Assembly (NCBI GenBank): GCA_945905915.1
Contig: CAMDQL010000099.1
Location: forward strand, 1-5,314
Reading direction: 5' to 3'
DNA from: Flavobacterium psychrophilum
Lineage (GTDB): Bacteria > Bacteroidota > Bacteroidia > Flavobacteriales > Flavobacteriaceae
DNA length: 5,314 bases
In this document: positions 1 to 5,314 of the stretch, piece by piece
Position numbering within the stretch: position 1 is the stretch's first letter
How the letters are laid out: each line of letters begins with the position of its first letter
Program-made: the position numbers and the translations under genes
Notes under the pieces: model-generated
Databases searched by the model: none
What the model was told of the DNA's origin: nothing
What the model saw: only the letters and a program-made list of their open reading frames with translations

Positions 1-1530
1 ATTTTAAATGCTATTGAAGCAGCAAAAAATGATGATAAAATTAAGGGTATTTCTATCCTTAACAACCAATCTCAACTAGGGTTAGCCCAAATGAAATCGG
101 TGCGAGACAAACTTGAAGAATTCAAAAAAACAGGCAAATTTGTATATGCTTATGCCAATTATTACAGTCAAGATGAATACTATTTAAATTCGGTAGCCAA
201 TAAGGTTTATTTAAATCCTGTTGGTGAAGTAGATTTCAAAGGGCTTTCGGCCGAAATTTTATACCTAAAAGAGTTACAAGAAAAATCGGGTGTGAAATTT
301 GAAGTTATTCGTCATGGAAAATATAAAAGTGCGGTTGAACCATTTTTAGCCCAAGAAATGAGTCCGGAAAATCGCGAACAAATGACAGTTTTACTGCAAT
401 CCATTTGGAACACCATTGTTACTGATATTGCTAAAAGCAGAAAATTAACCGTGGCACAATTAGATGCTATTGCTAATACTTTAGGAGCTAGAACTCCAGA
501 ATTAGCGCTTGCCAATAAGCTAGTAGACCAAGTTGCTTATGAAGATGAATATCACAACGCCATTCGAAATATCTTAAAAGTCGATAAAAAAGAAAAATAC
601 AACTCCATTAGCATTACAGATTATGCAAAAACAGCCGCATTAACTGTTGACGACTATTCAAAAGACGATATTATTGCAGTGATCTATGCGCAAGGCGAAA
701 TAATGGGTGGTGAAGGCGATGTTAACGTTATTGGCGAAGGCTCAATTAAGCGTTCTTTAGAAGAAGCGCGTAATGATGATGACGTAAAATCCATTGTATT
801 ACGAGTGGATAGCCCTGGTGGAAATGCATTGACCTCAGAATTAATTTGGAGAGAAATAGAAATTACTAAAAAAGTAAAACCAGTTGTGGTTTCTATGGGT
901 AATTATGCGGCATCAGGAGGTTATTATATTGCAGCAAATGCTAATCGCATTTTTGCCGAACCAAACACTATTACGGGTTCTATTGGAGTTTTTGGTATGT
1001 TACCAAACATGAATCAGTTGGGTAAAAATATTGGTATCAATGCCGAACAAGTAAAAACCCATACCAATGCAAGCGGTTACAGCATTTTTGAACCAATGGA
1101 CGAGAATTTTAAAGGCTATGTATTAGAAAGCATTGAAAAAACGTATGCCACATTTTTAAAAAGGGTAGCCGAGGGTAGAAATATGTCTACAGCCCAAGTA
1201 GACGCTATGGCTCAAGGTAGAGTTTGGACCGGAATGGATGCTAAAAAATTAGGCTTAGTAGATGAAATAGGAGGACTTGAAGCCGCAATAAAATATGCTG
1301 CAAAATTAGGAAAAACCACTAGTTATAGAACTGAAAATTTTCCTGAATATGAGAAAAATTTTGAAGACTTTTTATCCAACTTTACAGGAATAGCAGCACT
1401 TCAAACGAGAGAACAACTCTTAAAAGAGCAATTAGGCGAAGAAGGATTTCAAATGCTAGAACAAATAAAACGTGTAAAAAGCAGAAAAGGAATTCAAGCG
1501 ATGATGCCTTATGAAATTAGTATTCATTAA
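1..1530 (+). CDS. sppA: Signal peptide peptidase SppA (protease IV), 67K type, 5'-truncated by window edge
   Basis: This is the 3' part of a membrane-anchored serine protease that degrades cleaved signal peptides in the cell envelope. The frame is open from base 1, so the ATG at 91 is internal, and 509 residues are present. E. coli SppA has 618 residues; the missing part should hold the N-terminal membrane anchor and the start of the first domain. Counting from the Met at 91, the protein shows the tandem-domain layout of the long SppA class. The N-terminal domain has GKYKSAVEPF (residues 76-85) with the expected general-base Lys79 (codon 325-327). The C-terminal domain has DSPGG (240-244), the nucleophile Ser275 in YAASGGYY (272-279; codon 913-915), and TGSIGVFG (295-302). 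Both halves of the Ser/Lys dyad are intact, so the enzyme is probably active. The gene ends at a strong hairpin and faces the DUF2797 gene. No promoter is visible because the 5' end is missing. Confidence 0.96.
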   Translation: MLNAIEAAKNDDKIKGISILNNQSQLGLAQMKSVRDKLEEFKKTGKFVYAYANYYSQDEYYLNSVANKVYLNPVGEVDFKGLSAEILYLKELQEKSGVKFEVIRHGKYKSAVEPFLAQEMSPENREQMTVLLQSIWNTIVTDIAKSRKLTVAQLDAIANTLGARTPELALANKLVDQVAYEDEYHNAIRNILKVDKKEKYNSISITDYAKTAALTVDDYSKDDIIAVIYAQGEIMGGEGDVNVIGEGSIKRSLEEARNDDDVKSIVLRVDSPGGNALTSELIWREIEITKKVKPVVVSMGNYAASGGYYIAANANRIFAEPNTITGSIGVFGMLPNMNQLGKNIGINAEQVKTHTNASGYSIFEPMDENFKGYVLESIEKTYATFLKRVAEGRNMSTAQVDAMAQGRVWTGMDAKKLGLVDEIGGLEAAIKYAAKLGKTTSYRTENFPEYEKNFEDFLSNFTGIAALQTREQLLKEQLGEEGFQMLEQIKRVKSRKGIQAMMPYEISIH

Positions 1531-1541
1531 TATAATATCAT

Positions 1542-1587
1542 AAAAAATAAAAATCCCAAAGACAACTTGTTTTTGGGAGTTTTTTTT
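1542..1587. terminator. Bidirectional intrinsic terminator between sppA and the DUF2797 gene
   Basis: Bases 1554-1564 (TCCCAAAGACA) pair with 1568-1578 (TGTTTTTGGGA). This gives an 11-bp stem with one G-T wobble and a 3-base loop. On the plus strand a single G and then eight T (1580-1587) follow, as expected for an intrinsic terminator of sppA. On the minus strand the flanking A-rich stretch 1542-1553 reads as TTTTTATTTTTT, so the same hairpin can end the DUF2797 transcript. The DUF2797 stop codon (1586-1588) overlaps the end of the plus-strand T-tract. This is a direct sequence observation; termination itself is inferred. Confidence 0.88.
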
Positions 1588-2377
1588 ACAAACTCATTTT
1601 CACCACATAACCTTCATAGGTTCTCACATTAAAAACAGTGCCGTCTTCAAAAAGTAAGTATTGCCCTTTAATTCCGGCTAATTTTCCAGAAAAATTTGGG
1701 GTTTTATCTAAATTCAAACTGGTTACTTTTGTAGGATAATGCACTACTGGAAAATCCATTTGAATGATTTTTTCTTCTTTTGGAAAATAGTCTTTGACTT
1801 CATTGGGCAACCAATCGAATACTTTATTGCGCTCGACAATTAAATCCATGTTAGGCACTTCGTTTTTCAGCATTTTTTGCCAATTGGTTTTATCGGCAAA
1901 ATGGTTTTTCAAGGCAACCTCCGTAATTCCAGCTAAATATCTATTCGGAACTTCTACAATCGGAATGGCTTGCACGGCGCCTTGGTCAATCCAGCGAGTA
2001 GGCACTTGCGTTTTTCTCGTAACACCAACTTTTACTTCGCTCGATAAGGCTAAATACACCACATGGGGTTGCAATTGCACGCGTTTTTCATACGCTAAAT
2101 CACGATCTTCAATATCCAAATGCGCTGTGGATAATTCGGGTTTCATGATCCAATCGCCCACTGCCGGACTGCTCATAAAACAATCGTAACAAAATCCTTG
2201 ACGAAAAATTTTCTTCGCTTTTCTACAATTCAAACATTGATACCCTTGAAATTCAATTGCAAGGTCTTTCCCTAAAAGCTGATTGAGGTTCAAAAAACTA
2301 TTTTCAAAAACCAAATAATACTGAATCGGGTTACCTAATTCAGTTTGCATTTTAGTCAGCGTGCCTTGATAGATCAT
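1586..2377 (-). CDS. DUF2797 family protein: zinc-ribbon-like cluster plus GIY-YIG-like segment
   Basis: The 263-residue protein matches my recollection of the DUF2797 family, a conserved group with no established function. The N-terminal part (about 1-45) is a beta-rich segment without a known motif. Next comes CLNC (48-51) and CYDC (63-66), a Cys4 arrangement typical of a structural zinc ribbon. The middle part has VVYLA (106-110), KVGVTR (116-121), RW (128-129) and Glu153 in GITEVAL. The order and spacing of Tyr, K-x-G, Arg and Glu resemble the GIY-YIG nuclease core; this is my inference from the pattern, not a database result. The C-terminal part (about 216-263) is short and beta-rich. 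No signal peptide or membrane segment is visible, so it should be cytosolic. The ATG at 2377 gives a natural N-terminus and has no Shine-Dalgarno sequence, as is usual in Bacteroidota. It is a single-gene unit, divergent from the GH3 gene and convergent with sppA. Role: nucleic-acid binding or cleavage is possible, but untested. Confidence 0.88.
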   Translation of the reverse strand: MIYQGTLTKMQTELGNPIQYYLVFENSFLNLNQLLGKDLAIEFQGYQCLNCRKAKKIFRQGFCYDCFMSSPAVGDWIMKPELSTAHLDIEDRDLAYEKRVQLQPHVVYLALSSEVKVGVTRKTQVPTRWIDQGAVQAIPIVEVPNRYLAGITEVALKNHFADKTNWQKMLKNEVPNMDLIVERNKVFDWLPNEVKDYFPKEEKIIQMDFPVVHYPTKVTSLNLDKTPNFSGKLAGIKGQYLLFEDGTVFNVRTYEGYVVKMSL

Positions 2378-2422
2378 TTGTGTTAAGATTTTCTTTTTAG
2401 CCTATTTATTTAAAAAAATTGC

Positions 2423-2430
2423 TATTTTTG
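2423..2430 (+). promoter_or_regulatory. Candidate -7 box (TAnnTTTG) for the GH3-lipoprotein unit
   Basis: TATTTTTG is an exact match to the Bacteroidota primary-sigma -7 consensus TAnnTTTG. It lies 46 bases before the GH3 ATG, which would leave a leader of about 40 bases. No TTG is found at the usual distance upstream; only a weak TTA (2397-2399) is present, so the -33 element is poor or absent. This AT-rich spacer can produce such a box by chance, so the call is moderate. Confidence 0.5.
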
Positions 2431-2431
2431 G

Positions 2432-2461
2432 TAAAGTTATTATTCCCAATTCATAATTCAA
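2432..2461 (-). promoter_or_regulatory. Candidate minus-strand promoter for the DUF2797 gene
   Basis: On the minus strand, TTG (2461-2459) is followed after 19 bases by TAACTTTA (2439-2432). The second box matches TAnnTTTG except for its last base, and the spacing fits the Bacteroidota -33/-7 arrangement. The leader to the ATG at 2377 would be about 45-50 bases. It lies back to back with the plus-strand box at 2423-2430, so the two polymerase sites would overlap. The box is imperfect and the region AT-rich, so this is tentative. Confidence 0.35.
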
Positions 2462-2476
2462 AATAGAACGCGCTAA

Positions 2477-3985
2477 ATGCCACTACAAATTATAAATTCT
2501 TTTGCCACATGGATTTTAAAAAAACGAATTCATCAAATGGAATTGTTTTTAAAATATCCGCATGAAGTACAAGAAGAGTTGTTATTTAGTTTGATCAAAT
2601 CGGCAGAAGCCACGCAAATTGGGAAAAAATACGATTTTAGTTCTGTAAAAAATTACACTACATTTTCAGAACGTGTTCCGATTGCTTCCTATGAAGAATT
2701 AGAACCCTTAATTGAATTGACTCGAAAAGGCGAACAAAATGTTTTTTGGCATTCGAATATTAAATGGTTTGCCAAATCGAGCGGCACTACCAATGCCAAA
2801 AGTAAGTTTATTCCGGTGAGCGCAGAAGCCTTAGAAAATTGCCATTACAAAGCCAGTAAAGACTTATTGTGTTTGTTTTTAAATAATAACGAAGATTCGC
2901 AATTGTTTACAGGAAAAAGTTTACGCTTAGGCGGAAGCAAGCAATTGTATGAAGACAACAATACTTTTTTTGGGGATTTATCGGCAATTTTGATTGATAA
3001 TATGCCTATTTGGGCCGAATTTAGCTCTACACCCAGCAGTAAAATTTCGTTGATGGGCGATTGGGAAACCAAACTTCCTGCGATAATTAATGAAACCGTA
3101 AATGAAAATGTAACCAGTCTAGCCGGAGTGCCGAGTTGGATGCTTGTGCTGTTACAAAAAGCCTTGGAAACCACCGGAAAATCAAACTTATTAGAAGTGT
3201 GGCCTAATGCTGAAGTTTATTTTCATGGCGGCGTAAGTTTTGAACCGTATAAAGAACAATACAAAAAATTATTTCCAAAAGATAGTTTTAAATACTACGA
3301 AATTTACAATGCTTCAGAAGGCTTTTTCGCGATTCAAGATCAGAATGGGAGCGATGAATTATTGTTGATGCTTGACTATGGTATTTTTTACGAATTTATT
3401 CCAATGGATACTTTTGGCACACTCAACCAACGCGTAATTCGATTGAATCAAGTGGAATTGCATAAAAATTATGCGTTAGTCATCACAACTAATTCGGGAT
3501 TGTGGCGTTATTTAATTGGCGATACCATTCGTTTTACATCCTTAAATCCGTATCGTATCAAAGTAACCGGAAGAACGAAGCACCACATAAACGTTTTTGG
3601 CGAAGAATTGATGGTAGAAAACACCGATACCGCTTTGGCAAAAACCTGTAAAACATTTAATTGTGAAATGGTAGATTATACCGTTGCGCCTATTTTCATG
3701 ACCAATAACCAAAAAGGAGCGCATGAATGGATAGTTGAATTTAAAAATCCGCCCGAAGATATCGCAAAATTTACGCAAGCTTTAGACGAAAACATACAAG
3801 CACTCAACTCTGATTATGAAGCCAAACGCTACAATAATATGACGTTAAACCCGTTAGTACTTCATGTAGCCCGACCTCATTTGTTTTATGACTGGTTGAA
3901 ACAGCAAGATAAATTAGGAGGCCAACACAAAGTGCCGCGTTTGTCTAACGAACGAACTTATTTAGAACGTTTATTACAACTCTAA
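2477..3985 (+). CDS. GH3 family acyl-adenylating protein (annotated elsewhere as 'GH3 auxin-responsive promoter family')
   Basis: The 502-residue protein belongs to the GH3 branch of the ANL adenylate-forming superfamily. Plant GH3 enzymes activate a carboxylic acid such as jasmonate or auxin with ATP and then join it to an amino acid. The name 'auxin-responsive promoter' is a plant legacy and says nothing about the bacterial role. Visible motifs: the nucleotide-binding loop SSGTTNAKSK (101-110); YNASEG (277-282), matching the YxxSE-type motif; WRYLIGD (343-349), whose Asp349 would contact the ribose; the hinge-like KVTGR (362-366) before the small C-terminal domain; and GGQHKVPR (481-488), where Lys485 is my candidate for the catalytic lysine. 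The length is slightly shorter than plant GH3 proteins (about 570-610). No signal peptide is visible, so it should be cytosolic. The start is supported by the N-terminus ATWILKKRIHQMELFLKYP, which I recognise as typical of Bacteroidota members. The small lipoprotein gene follows after 2 bases. Acid and acceptor substrates cannot be read from the sequence. Confidence 0.93.
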   Translation: MPLQIINSFATWILKKRIHQMELFLKYPHEVQEELLFSLIKSAEATQIGKKYDFSSVKNYTTFSERVPIASYEELEPLIELTRKGEQNVFWHSNIKWFAKSSGTTNAKSKFIPVSAEALENCHYKASKDLLCLFLNNNEDSQLFTGKSLRLGGSKQLYEDNNTFFGDLSAILIDNMPIWAEFSSTPSSKISLMGDWETKLPAIINETVNENVTSLAGVPSWMLVLLQKALETTGKSNLLEVWPNAEVYFHGGVSFEPYKEQYKKLFPKDSFKYYEIYNASEGFFAIQDQNGSDELLLMLDYGIFYEFIPMDTFGTLNQRVIRLNQVELHKNYALVITTNSGLWRYLIGDTIRFTSLNPYRIKVTGRTKHHINVFGEELMVENTDTALAKTCKTFNCEMVDYTVAPIFMTNNQKGAHEWIVEFKNPPEDIAKFTQALDENIQALNSDYEAKRYNNMTLNPLVLHVARPHLFYDWLKQQDKLGGQHKVPRLSNERTYLERLLQL

Positions 3986-3987
3986 TC

Positions 3988-4179
3988 ATGAATAAAAAAA
4001 CAAGTTTTGCTATACTGCTTTTACTTTGCGTAATTGTTTTTTCTGGTTGTGGACCAAAACGTTATGGTTGTGGACCTAGAAGGTGTGAGGTGAAAGTAAA
4101 ACAGCTTCCTTTTTTTAATTCAGGCAATAAAAAACACCCACTAGTCTTTGAAAACCAAGCAGGTGTTGTTTATGTATAA
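3988..4179 (+). CDS. Small cysteine-rich predicted lipoprotein, function unknown
   Basis: I do not recognise a named family for this 63-residue protein. It starts with the positive MNKK, then a hydrophobic stretch (about 6-18), then VFSGC (17-21). Cys21 is the likely lipidated residue after signal peptidase II cleavage, which would leave a mature peptide of 43 residues. The -3 position is Phe rather than Leu, so the lipobox is not ideal. The mature start is GCGPKRYGCGPRRC (20-33), two copies of a seven-residue unit that add Cys28 and Cys33. No acidic stretch follows Cys21, so the surface-export signal described in some Bacteroidota lipoproteins is not evident and a periplasm-facing position is more likely (inference). 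The rest is basic and polar. The ATG is 2 bases after the GH3 stop without its own Shine-Dalgarno sequence, which suggests co-transcription and possibly coupled translation. Its coding sequence is real rather than chance because it carries a coherent signal peptide plus lipobox. Confidence 0.78.
   Translation: MNKKTSFAILLLLCVIVFSGCGPKRYGCGPRRCEVKVKQLPFFNSGNKKHPLVFENQAGVVYV
4045..4086 (+). repeat. Tandem 21-bp repeat, two copies, inside the lipoprotein gene
   Basis: The units 4045-4065 and 4066-4086 share the identical first 11 bases GGTTGTGGACC and agree at 16 of 21 positions. They encode GCGPKRY and GCGPRRC, so the reading frame is kept and the repeat looks like an in-frame duplication that has since diverged. 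The first unit contains the predicted lipidated cysteine. Confidence 0.7.
4127..4167 (-). terminator. Candidate clpX terminator inside the convergent lipoprotein gene
   Basis: Read on the minus strand, AACACCTGCT (4167-4158) can pair with AGTGGGTGTT (4142-4133). This is a 10-bp stem with two G-U pairs and a 15-base loop, followed at once by TTTTATT (4132-4126). On the plus strand the two wobble positions become C-A mismatches, so the structure favours the minus strand. It lies just past the clpX stop (4188), where no other hairpin is seen. The loop is large and the stem moderate, so this is a plausible call only. Confidence 0.45.
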
Positions 4180-4187
4180 TATAATAA

Positions 4188-5314
4188 TTAAGAAACCGCT
4201 TTCAGTCGTTGTAATAAATTTTTATTCAAACTGTTTTCGGCGTAGTCTTTAGTTACTTGCAAGTGTTTGTCGTTTGAACTAGGCAATTCATACATGGCAT
4301 CGGTTAAGATGGCTTCGCACAATGAACGCAATCCTCTAGCGCCTAATTTATATTCTAAGGCTTTTTCCACAATATAATCTAAGGCTTCCTCTTCAAACGC
4401 TAACGTTACCTCATCCATTTCAAACAACTTTTCATATTGTTTTACTAAAGCATTTTTAGGTTCGGTTAAGATGGCACGTAAAGTAGCTGCATCCAAAGGA
4501 TCCATGTGTGTTAAAACCGGTAAACGCCCAATAATTTCAGGAATTAACCCAAAATCTTTGACATCTTTTGGAATTAAATACTGCAACAAATTGTCTTTAT
4601 CAATATGGTCGGTTCCTAAAGACGAACTATACCCTACGGCTTGTCGGTTCAATCGTTTGGAAATAATGCGTTCAATTCCGTCAAAAGCACCACCCGCGAT
4701 GAATAAAATATTTTGGGTGTTCACTTCCACAAATTTTTGGTCGGGGTGTTTTCTTCCTCCTTTTGGTGGCACATTCACTACCGTTCCTTCAAGTAATTTC
4801 AATAAGGCTTGTTGTACCCCTTCTCCCGAAACATCTCGAGTTATCGAAGGGTTATCACTTTTACGGGCAATTTTATCAATCTCGTCGATAAAAACGATAC
4901 CTCTTTCGGCTTTTGCCACATCATAATCAGCAGCTTGTAACAATCGGGTTAAAATACTTTCTACGTCTTCTCCTACGTAACCTGCTTCGGTTAATACGGT
5001 AGCGTCAACAATAGCTAGCGGAACGTTCAACATTTTAGCAATGGTTTTTGCTACTAATGTTTTACCCGTTCCGGTTTGGCCTACCATTAAAATATTACTT
5101 TTTTCAATCTCTACTTCATCGTCTAATTGCTTTTGCATTAAACGTTTGTAGTGGTTGTAAACGGCAACACTCATCACTTTTTTAGTTTGATCTTGTCCAA
5201 TGACATAATCATCTAAAAACGCGCGAAGTTCTTTTGGCTTCAACAGAATTAATTCGGCCGCCAAGTCGGCATTACCGGTTTGCTTTAATTCTTCTACTAC
5301 AATACCGTGGGCTT
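4188..5314 (-). CDS. clpX: ATP-dependent Clp protease ATP-binding subunit ClpX, N-terminus cut by window edge
   Basis: ClpX is a cytosolic AAA+ hexamer that unfolds tagged proteins and feeds them into the ClpP peptidase. The window holds 374 residues; the frame runs to the right edge, starting [18 protein letters not shown]. The TTG at 5264 is therefore internal, and the N-terminal zinc-binding domain (its four cysteines) lies outside. Counting from the Leu at 5264: Walker A GQTGTGKT (62-69; bases 5058-5081); pore-1 loop GYVGED (95-100); Walker B IVFIDEID (123-130) with catalytic Glu128; RDVSGEGVQ (143-151); pore-2 region RKHPDQ (171-176); arginine finger in [10 protein letters not shown] (241-250), Arg247; sensor-2 LGARGLRS (307-314) with Arg310. 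The ClpP-docking tripeptide is VGY (210-212) instead of the E. coli IGF. All ATPase residues are intact, so the protein should be functional. It is convergent with the lipoprotein gene, 8 bp between stops. clpP often lies upstream of clpX, but that side is outside the window. Confidence 0.97.
   Translation of the reverse strand, partial: AHGIVVEELKQTGNADLAAELILLKPKELRAFLDDYVIGQDQTKKVMSVAVYNHYKRLMQKQLDDEVEIEKSNILMVGQTGTGKTLVAKTIAKMLNVPLAIVDATVLTEAGYVGEDVESILTRLLQAADYDVAKAERGIVFIDEIDKIARKSDNPSITRDVSGEGVQQALLKLLEGTVVNVPPKGGRKHPDQKFVEVNTQNILFIAGGAFDGIERIISKRLNRQAVGYSSSLGTDHIDKDNLLQYLIPKDVKDFGLIPEIIGRLPVLTHMDPLDAATLRAILTEPKNALVKQYEKLFEMDEVTLAFEEEALDYIVEKALEYKLGARGLRSLCEAILTDAMYELPSSNDKHLQVTKDYAENSLNKNLLQRLKAVS

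Noticed and set aside
91..93. ATG as the start of sppA
   Set aside because: The frame is open from base 1 and the residues before it (DDKIKGISILNNQSQLGLAQ) fit the first SppA domain, so this Met is internal.
1794..2189. Open frame on the plus strand opposite the DUF2797 gene (131 codons)
   Set aside because: It lies entirely within a well-supported gene, has no recognisable domain, and its composition is what the complement of the real gene would give.
2845..3174. Open frames on the minus strand within the GH3 gene (2845-3174 and 3542-3778), and a similar one within sppA (312-515)
   Set aside because: None has a recognisable motif or a promoter-like upstream region, and all are covered by strong genes on the other strand.
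4168..4190. A plus-strand terminator after the lipoprotein gene
   Set aside because: The 8-bp gap and its AT-rich flanks contain no hairpin with a following T-run on the plus strand.
4471..4926. Open frame on the plus strand opposite clpX (151 codons)
   Set aside because: It mirrors the highly conserved ClpX AAA+ region and shows no motif of its own; it is a shadow of codon constraint.
5262..5264. TTG as a start codon for clpX, giving a 358-residue protein
   Set aside because: The frame continues upstream to the window edge with typical ClpX linker sequence (AHGIVVEEL), so the gene is simply cut by the window and the TTG is internal.
1..5314. Defence system, mobile element, CRISPR array, tRNA or integration site
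   Set aside because: No transposase, integrase, direct-repeat array, tRNA-like fold or terminal inverted repeats were seen; the gene spacing is that of an ordinary core chromosomal region.

Overview
The window looks like a piece of a Flavobacteriaceae (Bacteroidota) chromosome, probably Flavobacterium or a close relative. The evidence is the AT-rich sequence, A/T-rich leaders without clear Shine-Dalgarno sequences, a TAnnTTTG-type promoter box, and protein sequences of the flavobacterial type (DUF2797 protein, bacterial GH3 protein, ClpX with a VGY tripeptide in the ClpP-contact loop). The genus is an inference from recognised sequence style, not from a search.

Layout, left to right. Positions 1-1530 (+) hold the 3' part of sppA, a membrane-bound signal peptide peptidase whose N-terminus lies outside the window. 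A strong hairpin with A/T tracts on both sides (1542-1587) can terminate both sppA and the convergent gene at 1586-2377 (-). That gene encodes a DUF2797 protein with a four-cysteine zinc-ribbon-like cluster and a segment resembling a GIY-YIG fold. A 99-bp divergent intergenic region (2378-2476) carries candidate promoters for both directions. Positions 2477-3985 (+) encode a GH3-family acyl-adenylating enzyme. Two bases after its stop comes a 63-residue cysteine-rich predicted lipoprotein (3988-4179, +), very likely in the same transcript. The last gene, clpX (4188 to the right edge, -), converges on the lipoprotein with only 8 bp between the stops and lacks its N-terminal zinc-binding domain because the window ends. 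A hairpin plus T-tract that works on the minus strand lies inside the end of the lipoprotein gene and is the best candidate clpX terminator.

Two genes have clear protein quality-control roles: SppA removes spent signal peptides at the membrane, and ClpX unfolds substrates for ClpP in the cytosol. The two genes between them with recognisable domains (DUF2797, GH3) and the small lipoprotein have no established physiological role in these bacteria. There is no mobile element, CRISPR array, RNA gene or phage feature. I see no strong sign of a new multi-gene system. The least explained part is the GH3-lipoprotein pair, followed by the DUF2797 protein.
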